A DNA stretch of 64,000 bases from Luteibacter flocculans. Its GTDB lineage: Bacteria; Pseudomonadota; Gammaproteobacteria; Xanthomonadales; Rhodanobacteraceae. Shown here in pieces: positions 19,481-26,712 of this stretch. Made by a program: the position numbers and the translations under genes. The DNA is taken from positions 1,222,001-1,286,000 of the forward strand of contig NZ_CP063231.1 in assembly GCF_023612255.1 (NCBI RefSeq). The letters run 5' to 3'. Each line of letters starts with the position of its first letter. Position 1 is the first letter of the stretch. Below the pieces are notes generated by a model. That model saw nothing but the letters and a program-made list of their open reading frames with translations. It had not been told where the DNA came from and did not search any database.

Positions 19481-21100
19481 TTAGGGCGGTGCCAGCGTCG
19501 GAGGCTGTGGCGTCTGCTGAGCCTCCTTAGCCTGCATCGCTGCGCGCGTCTGCTGCTCGTTGGCCTGCTGCCAGGCTTGGGTGCTTTGCTCCACAGGCGT
19601 GTTGATCGCACGTTGAGTGTTCACCTCGGCGATCTGCTTGAACGGCGATCCGGCGTCGCCCTGGACGGCGTACGTGCGGCTCGCGTCACCATTGAGCGTC
19701 ACGTGGTCGATCCGTTGCATGCCTTCCTGGCGTGCCGCTGCCGTCAGCGACGCAGCCAGGCGCTTACTGCTCTCGTCGGAACCTCGCTGATGCTCAGCGT
19801 CCAGACGCTCGACGCCTGCGCGTGCCTGCTGGAAGAGCGCGTGACCCGGGTGATCCGGGTGATCGACGCGTGCCGGCGGCTCCTTGTCCTGGAACCACGA
19901 GCCGGGATGCGTGATGGTGTTCCATGCCCCTGAGGCCTTGTTGCCGATCGCGTGGCCCACCTCGCTTACGTCGTTCGCGATCTCGTGGCCGGCGCGTTTT
20001 GCGGCGTCGGCGACCTCATGGGCGGCGTGGCCTACTGCACGTCCTGCCGTTGTAACGCCGTCCACGACCTCGTGGCCGGCACGCTTCGCAGCATCGGCAA
20101 CCTCATGCGCGGCGTGTCCGACCGCACGCCCGGCGGTAGCGACATCGTCCGCAACCTCGCGGCCGGTACGCTTCGCGGCGTCGGCGACCTCGTGAGCGGC
20201 GCGTCCGACGGCGCGTCCTGCGGTAGCGAGGTCGTCCGCCACTTCGTGGCCAAGCGCGGCCGCGCCTTCGACGACTTCCTTTGGCACTTCCCACCTGGCC
20301 GACAGAACCTTGCGGACATCCATCACGTCATCGCGATAGCGATCGATCATGCCTTCGTGGGCGCGGTAGCGGGCCTGACTCTCGGGGCTGATGATCGACT
20401 GCCCGAGCAGCTTGCTGTCCGGCACGAAGTTGTCGATCGCGTGCGCGTCGAAGTCCGTCGCCTTGATCGGATTTCGCGGCGAGAGGATGCCGCTGTCGTC
20501 GCGGTAACCGGCCTTCGACAGGGTATCGATGTCCTGTTGCGCGGCGTAGATCCGTACTTCGCCGAAGTGTGTGCTCGCGGCGCTGACAATGTCACCGGCA
20601 CGCACGTGGTCGATGACTTGATTGCCGCCAGCGGGTACGCCTTGCAGCAATCCCGCTGCGCCGTAGGCGTTGAAGGTTTCGCCCTTCAACCCGAATTTCG
20701 CCGCATTGATTTCGGCAAGCGTACCGCCCAGTGAGTGTCCCGTGACCGTAACCTGCAATGGTCTGTGATGCAGGTTTGCGTCGATTTTGGCGCGCTCTAG
20801 CACTCGTTCGGTGAACGCGACCGAATCCGGGGTTTGGGCATTCAACCCAGTCAGCACCATGCCCGCGTCGACCCCACCATCGTGGATGGGCTCGCGATCG
20901 AACTCCGTGCCACGGTAGGCGATCACGATCTCGCCGGTGTCCACTCGGCGGTAAGCAGTCGCTTGAAATCCCGTACGCGGATTGTCCGCGACGTCGATGG
21001 CTTCATAGGTTGCGCCGCCGAGGATCTTCGGCTTGTTTAGCACAGGATCCTGATAGGAATCCTGTGCGAGTAACGCATAGTCGGTAGAGGAGAGAGTCAT
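19481..21100 (-). CDS. X-T4SS effector: class 3 lipase domain, helical repeat linker, XVIPCD
   Basis: 539 residues with a GAGGAG site. Residues 1 to about 260 are an alpha/beta-hydrolase of the lipase class 3 type: VIAYRGTEFD, and the nucleophile elbow VTVTGHSLGGTLAEINAAKF with Ser123. Residues 284-399 are three near-identical 29-residue units plus a decayed fourth, with period HEVADDVATAGRAVGHAA. The XVIPCD occupies about 413-539 (HPGHALFQQARAGVERLD, MQRIDHVTLNGDASRTYAVQG, Gln-rich tail). The predicted job is phospholipid hydrolysis in the target cell envelope. The ATG overlaps the stop of the upstream candidate immunity gene by 4 bp. Confidence 0.9.
   Translation of the reverse strand: MTLSSTDYALLAQDSYQDPVLNKPKILGGATYEAIDVADNPRTGFQATAYRRVDTGEIVIAYRGTEFDREPIHDGGVDAGMVLTGLNAQTPDSVAFTERVLERAKIDANLHHRPLQVTVTGHSLGGTLAEINAAKFGLKGETFNAYGAAGLLQGVPAGGNQVIDHVRAGDIVSAASTHFGEVRIYAAQQDIDTLSKAGYRDDSGILSPRNPIKATDFDAHAIDNFVPDSKLLGQSIISPESQARYRAHEGMIDRYRDDVMDVRKVLSARWEVPKEVVEGAAALGHEVADDLATAGRAVGRAAHEVADAAKRTGREVADDVATAGRAVGHAAHEVADAAKRAGHEVVDGVTTAGRAVGHAAHEVADAAKRAGHEIANDVSEVGHAIGNKASGAWNTITHPGSWFQDKEPPARVDHPDHPGHALFQQARAGVERLDAEHQRGSDESSKRLAASLTAAARQEGMQRIDHVTLNGDASRTYAVQGDAGSPFKQIAEVNTQRAINTPVEQSTQAWQQANEQQTRAAMQAKEAQQTPQPPTLAPP
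19991..20251 (-). repeat. Three 87-bp tandem repeats coding 29-residue helical units in the lipase effector
   Basis: The repeats cover residues 284-312, 313-341 and 342-370 of the lipase effector, each 29 residues, with a degenerate fourth copy at 371-399. The units are rich in Ala, Val, His and charged residues with heptad-like spacing, predicting amphipathic helices similar to LEA-type proteins. Copies differ at few residues (T/A, R/H, D/G changes). Confidence 0.9.
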
Positions 21101-21696
21101 TGATGCTTCTCCTCGGAACGGACGGTGATCGAAAAGGTCGCGTTCGCTTCGTCCTGATACTTGGCCCGATCGTCTTCGCCCAAGTCGACGCGATCAAGAT
21201 GCGTGGTGGCGTAAGAACGGTTCGAGTAATAGCGCGTGGTGGACTTGCCTTTCAACAGGTCGTCATGAAAAAGCGGTGCGCTGAAGTCCACGCTCTTGAC
21301 GAACAGGTTTGCGCTGGCAGCAACGACGGACCAATGACAGACACCCTTGCCGAAGTAATCTTCGTCCTGAAGAAGATCGGCGAAGACTTCGCCCTTATAG
21401 GTGCCATTGCCGGAGGGGGTCAGCGAGATGGGTACTCGCTTTTCGGGCGGTACCGTTGCGCCGGTCACGGGCGTTAGCGGTACACAGGCTTCATTCGCAA
21501 CGCGATAATCGACCACGCCCTCGATACGATCGAATGGGCCGGGTGCCCCTTTCACCTCGATCGTGATCTCGTAGCGCATGCGCGGATTCGGGTTGAGCTT
21601 GACGTCAGGCTGTTTCATGGAGGCACCGTAGGCATGTGTGGACAGGAGCAGGAGGAGGGCGGTGAATACGCCGCGTTGCAGCGCTGTCGTCCTCAT
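21097..21696 (-). CDS. Exported protein, candidate lipase immunity protein (X-Tfi)
   Basis: 199 residues with a signal peptide (VFTALLLLLSTHAYGAS). The mature chain is beta-rich, with stretches such as RYEITIEVKGAPGPFDRIEGVVDY, GTYKGEVFADLLQDEDYFGKGVCHW and FSITVRSEEKHQ. The start overlaps the M23 effector stop by 4 bp and its stop overlaps the lipase effector start by 4 bp, so all three are translationally coupled. The family seems to recur in Xanthomonadales beside lipase-type effectors (from memory, unverified), which would pair it with the lipase rather than the M23 protein. The role is inferred. Confidence 0.7.
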   Translation of the reverse strand: MRTTALQRGVFTALLLLLSTHAYGASMKQPDVKLNPNPRMRYEITIEVKGAPGPFDRIEGVVDYRVANEACVPLTPVTGATVPPEKRVPISLTPSGNGTYKGEVFADLLQDEDYFGKGVCHWSVVAASANLFVKSVDFSAPLFHDDLLKGKSTTRYYSNRSYATTHLDRVDLGEDDRAKYQDEANATFSITVRSEEKHQ

Positions 21697-22817
21697 GGGC
21701 CTGCGCCCGGCAGGGTCGGCGCCGCCTGTTGCTGCTGTTGCGCCTGCTGTTGTTGATGGGCCGTGTTGGGGGCCTGCTGTGCCACCTGTTGCCAGGCGCG
21801 GCTGCTTTCCTCGACGGACGTCGCCATGGCCTGCTGGGTGTTCACCTCAGCGACTTGTTTGAAGGGCGATTGCGGGTCGCCTTGCACGGCGTACGTGCGG
21901 GTGGCGTCCTCGTTGAGTGCCACGTGGTCGATGCGGTGCAGGCCTTCCTGCTTCGCGGCGACGGTCAGCGATGCGGCAAGCCGTTCGCTGTTATGGTCCG
22001 GCGTGCGCTGGTGCTGGGCGTCCAATCGATGGACGCCTTCGCGTGCCTGGCGGTAGATCTCGTGGCCTGGATGCGACGCGTCGTCTAGCCGCGGCGCGCC
22101 GTGCGTTTGGGCCTTCTGCAACGCTTCCGTGGTGCGCGGTCCGACGATACCGTCAGCAAAAAGTCCATGCGCGCGCTGGAAGTTTTCCACCGCTTCTTTC
22201 GTATGCGCACCGAAACGGCCGTCCGGCGAAAGCGGGCGACCACGCTCGTCGCGAACGCCGAGTGCATTGAGGTTCTCCTGCAACGTCCGCACGCTGGCGC
22301 CGTGATCGCCTTCGCGAACGACATGCGGAGCTTCGGCGTGCGTGCGTGCGGTCGTTGGCGGGGCATGGTTGACGTGCCCGACCTCGCGATCGCGCCAGAA
22401 CGTCTCCGGATTGATCGGACGCCCGTGCGCGTCCTTCATTTGATAGTGGACGTGTTGGGCGTACTGCGTGGCGCCATCGGGGCCACGACCGCCCATGTGG
22501 CCGATCGCATCTCCCACCTGCACGTGCTGGCCCACTTTGACCGACTGCGATTGCGTGTGCAGGATCTCGTGACTGTTGCCTTCGGCATCGCGGATCTTGA
22601 TCGTGCCGTACTGGCCGCCCACGAAGGTGACTTCACCGGCGATCGGCGAATGCAACTCGGGATGGGTCAGGTTGACGCCGGCTTGGCCGCCTTCGTAGTT
22701 GAAATCCGAGCCGCCGTGAGGCCCCTTGGCGCGATGTTCGCCGTAGTGACCGGTGATATGTGCCGAGTGGTTACCCTGCTTGGGCAGGATGACATTCATG
22801 ACGTCTTGATATGGCAT
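21693..22817 (-). CDS. X-T4SS effector: M23 endopeptidase, peptidoglycan-binding domain, XVIPCD
   Basis: 374 residues with a GGAGG site before the ATG. The N-terminal M23/LytM domain has intact zinc motifs, H34-GGS-D38 (PHGGSDF) and HVHYQ with H122 and H124, so it should cut peptide cross-bridges of peptidoglycan. A PG_binding_1 unit follows at about 168-235 (VRTLQENLNALGV, EAVENFQRAH, DGIVGPRT). The XVIPCD at about 245-374 includes HPGHEIYRQAREGVHRLD and LHRIDHVALNEDATRTYAVQG, with a Gln-rich tail. A lipoprotein candidate immunity gene lies 16 bp upstream. Confidence 0.92.
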   Translation of the reverse strand: MPYQDVMNVILPKQGNHSAHITGHYGEHRAKGPHGGSDFNYEGGQAGVNLTHPELHSPIAGEVTFVGGQYGTIKIRDAEGNSHEILHTQSQSVKVGQHVQVGDAIGHMGGRGPDGATQYAQHVHYQMKDAHGRPINPETFWRDREVGHVNHAPPTTARTHAEAPHVVREGDHGASVRTLQENLNALGVRDERGRPLSPDGRFGAHTKEAVENFQRAHGLFADGIVGPRTTEALQKAQTHGAPRLDDASHPGHEIYRQAREGVHRLDAQHQRTPDHNSERLAASLTVAAKQEGLHRIDHVALNEDATRTYAVQGDPQSPFKQVAEVNTQQAMATSVEESSRAWQQVAQQAPNTAHQQQQAQQQQQAAPTLPGAGP

Positions 22818-22833
22818 GGGTGCATCCTCCGGG

Positions 22834-23412
22834 TCAGAGCGAATCGTCTTTCACGCGATACAGGTGCCAGCAATCGTCCTTCCGGAAGAAGAACGTCATC
22901 TGGTAATCGGTATCCGGTTTGACCAGCTTCACGGCGATATCGGTAGCGCTGGTGTCGGTGCGCTTGGCCGTCAGGCCATCCTTTGCCTGATCGGCCTGGC
23001 TCGGCATGATCGGGAAGGTGACCTGGTCCTTGGGCAGCGACTTCGAAACAGGCTTCGGTTCCGGATCGGCGTTGGGATCGACCGAATCGCTCTGCAGGGG
23101 ATCGGTCACATAGGTCTTCTGCACGCTGACGTCGTTTTCGAAGAGCGGCAGGAACTGGTCGAAGCTCGCCGCCGGGCAGGTCGTCGCGCTCGCTGCTGCG
23201 GTGGATGGCGCAGCAGCGGTGCTTACATCGGCGGCGGTGGCTGTCGTTGCCGGGGACGGAGCCTGCGGAGGCGGCGGAGACGACGGGCCGCAAGCCGCCA
23301 GAAGCGCGGCAGCCAGGATGCATATTGCGCTTCGCGCAGCAGTACGCAGCGCGCGAGCAGGCGGGAGTCCGTGAAACTCGTGGATGGCGTGAATCATGCG
23401 GTTCTCCATCAT
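22834..23412 (-). CDS. Lipoprotein, candidate immunity protein of the T4SS cassette
   Basis: 192 residues. The N-terminus contains a lipobox LLAAC with Cys41, followed by a Pro/Ser/Ala/Thr-rich linker of about 35 residues. The folded part begins ATTCPAASFDQFLPLFEND and ends MTFFFRKDDCWHLYRVKDDSL, containing two Cys likely to form a disulfide. A membrane-anchored periplasmic inhibitor would suit a cassette of wall hydrolases. The ATG overlaps the GH19 effector stop by 4 bp, and the M23 effector starts 16 bp after its stop, so it could protect against either. An ATG 3 bp downstream is an equally possible start. Confidence 0.72.
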   Translation of the reverse strand: MMENRMIHAIHEFHGLPPARALRTAARSAICILAAALLAACGPSSPPPPQAPSPATTATAADVSTAAAPSTAAASATTCPAASFDQFLPLFENDVSVQKTYVTDPLQSDSVDPNADPEPKPVSKSLPKDQVTFPIMPSQADQAKDGLTAKRTDTSATDIAVKLVKPDTDYQMTFFFRKDDCWHLYRVKDDSL

Positions 23413-24677
23413 GGCGCTCCCATTCCCGGATGCGTGGGAGCGTTGGTCTGCTGCTGAGGCGCTGGCGCGGTCGCTTGTTCCGGCCGAGCCTGGGGCAGGG
23501 CGGATGCGCTCTGGTCCACGGGCGTGTTGACCGCCTGCGCTGTCTGTACGTCGGCAACGCGCTTGTGCGGCGACTGCGTATCGCCGGCCACGGCGTACAC
23601 ACGGCTGGCGTCGTCGCTCAACACCACGCGGTCGATGGACGTCATGCCTTCCTTCTTGGCCGCCACGGTAAGCGCCGCGGCGAGGTTCTCGCTCTGCTGG
23701 TCCGGCGTGCGATGGTGCTCCGCGTCGAGCTTGTGCACGGCGGCCCGTGCCTGCTCGAACAAGGCATGGTCCGGATGCGACGGGTCGTCGAGGCGAACGA
23801 CAGGCTGCCGGGTCGCCGCGTCGAGTGCGGCACGTGTCTTCGGTCCGGCCACGCCGTCAGCCGCCAGATGATGATCGCGCTGGAATGCTTCGAGCGCAGC
23901 CTGAGTGCCGGGACCGAACTTGCCGTCCACCTGCAAAGGCTGGCGATGCGCGTCGGTGTAACCAAGCCCCGCGAGGCTGGCCTGGAGTGTACGTACCTCG
24001 TCGCCGTGGGCGCCGGTGCGCAGGGTCGAGCCGTGGTCGGCGTGGTGCGCAGGCGCGGAGTGCGCGGGCAGCGAAGCGGCGCCGTGCTCGAGACGCTGCA
24101 TCACCTCGGGCGTGAGCCGTCTCTCCCAGTCGTGGAAACGCGTTTGCCGATCTTCCAGGCCGTTGTACTTGCCGTTGACGGCGTGCGTCGCCGCCCGCAC
24201 GTCTTCGCGCGCCTGCTCCGGCACGCGGTTCTCCCAGTACCACACCGCAATGCGCGAAGCATTCTGCGGGTCCGCTGCGAGTTCCGGGTGCTTGACCAGA
24301 TCGAGGTCCAGTGCCTCGCCAGCGGCGCGGTAGTTGTCCTTGCCGGTGAGCTGGATGTAGCCACGACCATGGTATCGCCAGCCGTCACCGGGGGCGTCGT
24401 TGCCGTTGCGGCCGCCATACATCAGTTCGGCAAGGCGTTCGGGGCGCCCGTGCAAGGCCTGCAGACGGGCGGATTCCAGGGCTTCGGGGCCTTCGCGCCA
24501 AGCCGACTGGACGGGAATCTGCGAAATATTCCGCGTGTAGCGGAAGCTTTCCTCCAGCCGGTTCAGGCCGTTGGATTCATGAGTGACCTGGGCCATGAAA
24601 TTGGCCAGCTCCCTCGGGGACCGGATCCCAGCCGCATAGGCTTCGGTCAGGACCTGCGTTTCACGATCAATCGCCAT
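23409..24677 (-). CDS. X-T4SS effector: GH19 lysozyme/chitinase-like domain, peptidoglycan-binding domain, XVIPCD
   Basis: 422 residues with an AGGAG site 7 bp upstream. The GH19 domain covers about residues 1-195: Glu34 in QVTHESNGLNR, acidic LEESFRY, and GDGWRYHGRGYIQLTGKDNY. A PG_binding_1 unit is at about 225-290 (VRTLQASLAGLGYTD, AALEAFQRDHH, DGVAGPKT). The XVIPCD at about 298-422 has HPDHALFEQARAAVHKLD and MTSIDRVVLSDDASRVYAVAGD, followed by a Pro/Gln-rich tail. It is a paralogue of the GH19 effector at 15523-16764 but differs substantially in the catalytic domain. It is first in the run of coupled effector and immunity genes. Confidence 0.9.
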   Translation of the reverse strand: MAIDRETQVLTEAYAAGIRSPRELANFMAQVTHESNGLNRLEESFRYTRNISQIPVQSAWREGPEALESARLQALHGRPERLAELMYGGRNGNDAPGDGWRYHGRGYIQLTGKDNYRAAGEALDLDLVKHPELAADPQNASRIAVWYWENRVPEQAREDVRAATHAVNGKYNGLEDRQTRFHDWERRLTPEVMQRLEHGAASLPAHSAPAHHADHGSTLRTGAHGDEVRTLQASLAGLGYTDAHRQPLQVDGKFGPGTQAALEAFQRDHHLAADGVAGPKTRAALDAATRQPVVRLDDPSHPDHALFEQARAAVHKLDAEHHRTPDQQSENLAAALTVAAKKEGMTSIDRVVLSDDASRVYAVAGDTQSPHKRVADVQTAQAVNTPVDQSASALPQARPEQATAPAPQQQTNAPTHPGMGAP

Positions 24678-24766
24678 GTGTAGCTCCTGGTTGACTCACG
24701 GAATTGCTCGCTTCCTGCGTGTTTCAAACCAGCCGGTCCTGGCGGTTTCACATCAATGCGTAACGC

Positions 24767-25414
24767 TCAGGGCAACGTCACCTCCGGCAGGGTGGAAGGA
24801 TCGAAATCGGAAAAGGTCACGGAGCCGAGTTCCTTCGGGGTCAGCTCGGACGACTTGTACTTCCCGGTGATCGTGTCGTCCACGCGGCGTACCACGCGGG
24901 TCACGAACCAGTTCTTCTTTTCCGGCGCATAGGTAAAGGTGTATTCGTCGGACCAGTGCTCCCGGCTGCCGCCACCGTTGACGATGGTGAAGTGCCCCGC
25001 GTCGATCTTCGTGAAGCCGTAGGGATCGCCGGCCACGCCGCCGCAGGTTGCGCACGGCACCACGTGCGAATTGGACGCTGCCTTCTGCAGCACGCCCGAG
25101 GCGTCGCGCACGAGCAACAGCACGTCGCGTCCTGGCGAATCATCCGTCTTTGCCGTCGCCGAAGAGGGCGGGTCGAGGATAAGAATGACATCGGCTCCAC
25201 CCTTGTCGGTCAGCGCGCCCTTCACCGAGTCGAGGACCTTCGCCCCACCTGTCGCGAATCGTGTCAGGTCATCCATCTTGCTTCCTTTGGTCGGTGCGGA
25301 TGCGGATACCGAGTGAGACGTGGGTGCGTACGGGTTGTTCTGCGCGTTGGCCCATGGGCTGAGAAGCAGCAGGGCGCAGGTACTCAGGGAAAGCAGGGTC
25401 GGATGTTTTGTCAT
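24767..25414 (-). CDS. Exported protein of unknown function, candidate immunity protein
   Basis: 215 residues with a signal peptide (LLSLSTCALLLLSPWANAQN). The mature protein has a CxxC pair (VPCATCGGVAGDPYGF) and beta-like segments (VILILDPPSS, DVLLLVRDASG, EYTFTYAPEKKNWFVTRVVRRVDD). The last stretch resembles many inhibitor-like periplasmic proteins that describe a dependence of wall or ion sensing, but no family was recognised. It is 89 bp upstream of the GH19 XVIPCD effector and on the same strand, so an immunity function is a reasonable guess from position only. A small terminator on the upstream side separates it from the DUF4189 genes. Confidence 0.68.
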   Translation of the reverse strand: MTKHPTLLSLSTCALLLLSPWANAQNNPYAPTSHSVSASAPTKGSKMDDLTRFATGGAKVLDSVKGALTDKGGADVILILDPPSSATAKTDDSPGRDVLLLVRDASGVLQKAASNSHVVPCATCGGVAGDPYGFTKIDAGHFTIVNGGGSREHWSDEYTFTYAPEKKNWFVTRVVRRVDDTITGKYKSSELTPKELGSVTFSDFDPSTLPEVTLP

Positions 25415-25541
25415 AGGTCACCATTACTGCGGTGGTTTGTGCTTCGTATCCAGTGTTCAAGCGATGAGCGATACATGCCCGTTCATATGTAGCCGACCGT
25501 CTGTTCTAAGATTTCGAGCGCGAAGTCAGATCTAGCGGTTC

Positions 25542-25565
25542 AAAAGCAAGGTGGCCTTGCCGGCC
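25542..25565 (-). terminator. Small intrinsic terminator after the DUF4189 genes
   Basis: On the minus strand GCAAGG-CCA-CCTTGC is followed directly by TTTT (25542-25560 on the plus strand reads AAAAGCAAGGTGGCCTTGC). The 6-bp stem with 3-nt loop and T run fits a terminator for the virB-DUF4189 transcript. The rest of the 249-bp gap (25415-25663) would then hold the promoter of the effector cassette. Confidence 0.5.
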
Positions 25566-25663
25566 AGCGCCTGACATGGAGAAACACCGAGCAAGAAGGG
25601 CACTGCACAACGTGTTTCGGCGTATCTTCGCCGCCACGTGTCGACGCGGATGATCATGACTGG

Positions 25664-26203
25664 TCAACGAACCCGCTCAGGCATGCTGCAAGCCGAGTAA
25701 ACAATCTTGCATCCGGTGCCATTCTTGCGACATGCGCCGAGTGCTCCGTCCTCGGCCATTTGCAGGTTCTTATCGGTGGATGCTCCATATGAATCATCAC
25801 TCCAAGCAATGGCCGCGCACTGGTTGTAGTAGGTGAGCACAACTTTGCATCCCTGAGCCCCCCGGGCCTTGCAATCAGACATCGCATCATGAACGGCAAT
25901 CGCCTTCGTGTCCCGGTCAGCAATCGTTCCAGCGTCTCCAGCATCCTTGTCGAGCGCAATCGCTCCCCATTTGTCCTTCCAAACCGGCGCGGGCGCGACT
26001 GGTGTCGAAGCATTTGGGGCGTTGTAACCTGGCATGCCTGCAGCGTCTGGCGGAACGCAGTTTCCTCCACCTGTATTGACGCTGGTCGCACACTGGCCCC
26101 ACGCAGGAGCTGAGATAGCCCCAAGCACAAATAGCCAGGCGAACGCGTGTGCTCTTCTAGGCCGCGTCGCTTGAGCCACATTGGCTTGGTCCTCATCAAG
26201 CAT
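25664..26203 (-). CDS. Exported DUF4189 protein (second of a tandem pair)
   Basis: About 179 residues from MLDEDQANVAQA, with a twin-Arg-rich n-region and a hydrophobic core (FAWLFVLGAISAPAWGQ). The mature part begins CATSVNTGGGNCVPPDA, then has KWGAIALDKDAG, CKARGAQGCKVVLTYYNQCAAIAWSDDSYG and GCKIVYSACSM. The W-G-A-I-A and Y-x-N-Q-C-A-A features and six to eight Cys define DUF4189. It starts 5 bp after the stop of its paralogue. An in-frame ATG at 26278 would overlap the paralogue by 70 bp and was rejected. By eye, GC content is lower than in the virB genes. Confidence 0.75.
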   Translation of the reverse strand: MLDEDQANVAQATRPRRAHAFAWLFVLGAISAPAWGQCATSVNTGGGNCVPPDAAGMPGYNAPNASTPVAPAPVWKDKWGAIALDKDAGDAGTIADRDTKAIAVHDAMSDCKARGAQGCKVVLTYYNQCAAIAWSDDSYGASTDKNLQMAEDGALGACRKNGTGCKIVYSACSMPERVR

Positions 26204-26208
26204 GCGTA

Positions 26209-26712
26209 TTATCGAACGCGTTGAGGCTGTACACATGCGGTGTAAACCGTTTTGCATCCCGTTCCGCCGGTCGAGCACGATTCGACGGCAGCCTGGGATG
26301 CGCCTTGCAGCGATGGGTCATGAGCGATGCCATATGATTCATCGCCCCACGCAACGGCCGCACATTGATTGTGGTACGTCAGCTTCACCTCACAGTTTCG
26401 CGCTCCAGTTGCGCGGCATTCGTCCATGGCGATTCGAATGGCTGCGGCCTTGCTTGTTTGGTCCGTGGCAGTGCCTTTCGCGCCACCCTTCGCGTCCAGC
26501 ACGATCGCACCCCACATGTCCTGCCACACGGGAGGGGGCGCGGCCGGTGCGTATCCGCCTGGTGGAACATTACCTGGCATACCCTGAGCGTCTGGCGGCA
26601 CGCAGTTGCCACCTCCCGTGTTCACGCCAGTGGCACACTGGGCGAATACGGCCGAAGTATGAAAGCAAAGCAAGGCTAGAGTGATTGAGGTTTTGCTGAA
26701 GATTCTCCTCAT
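26209..26712 (-). CDS. Exported DUF4189 protein coupled to virB6 (first of a tandem pair)
   Basis: 167 residues with a signal peptide (SITLALLCFHTSAVFAQ), an AGGAG site, and an ATG that overlaps the virB6 stop by 4 bp. Mature landmarks are CATGVNTGGGNCVPPDAQGMPG, MWGAIVLDAKGG, CRATGARNCEVKLTYHNQCAAVAWGDESYG and GCKTVYTAC. It shares most of these with the following gene, so the two are recent duplicates. DUF4189 has no established function. Being in the virB operon suggests a periplasmic role linked to secretion, such as an accessory or immunity protein. Confidence 0.8.
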   Translation of the reverse strand: MRRIFSKTSITLALLCFHTSAVFAQCATGVNTGGGNCVPPDAQGMPGNVPPGGYAPAAPPPVWQDMWGAIVLDAKGGAKGTATDQTSKAAAIRIAMDECRATGARNCEVKLTYHNQCAAVAWGDESYGIAHDPSLQGASQAAVESCSTGGTGCKTVYTACVQPQRVR

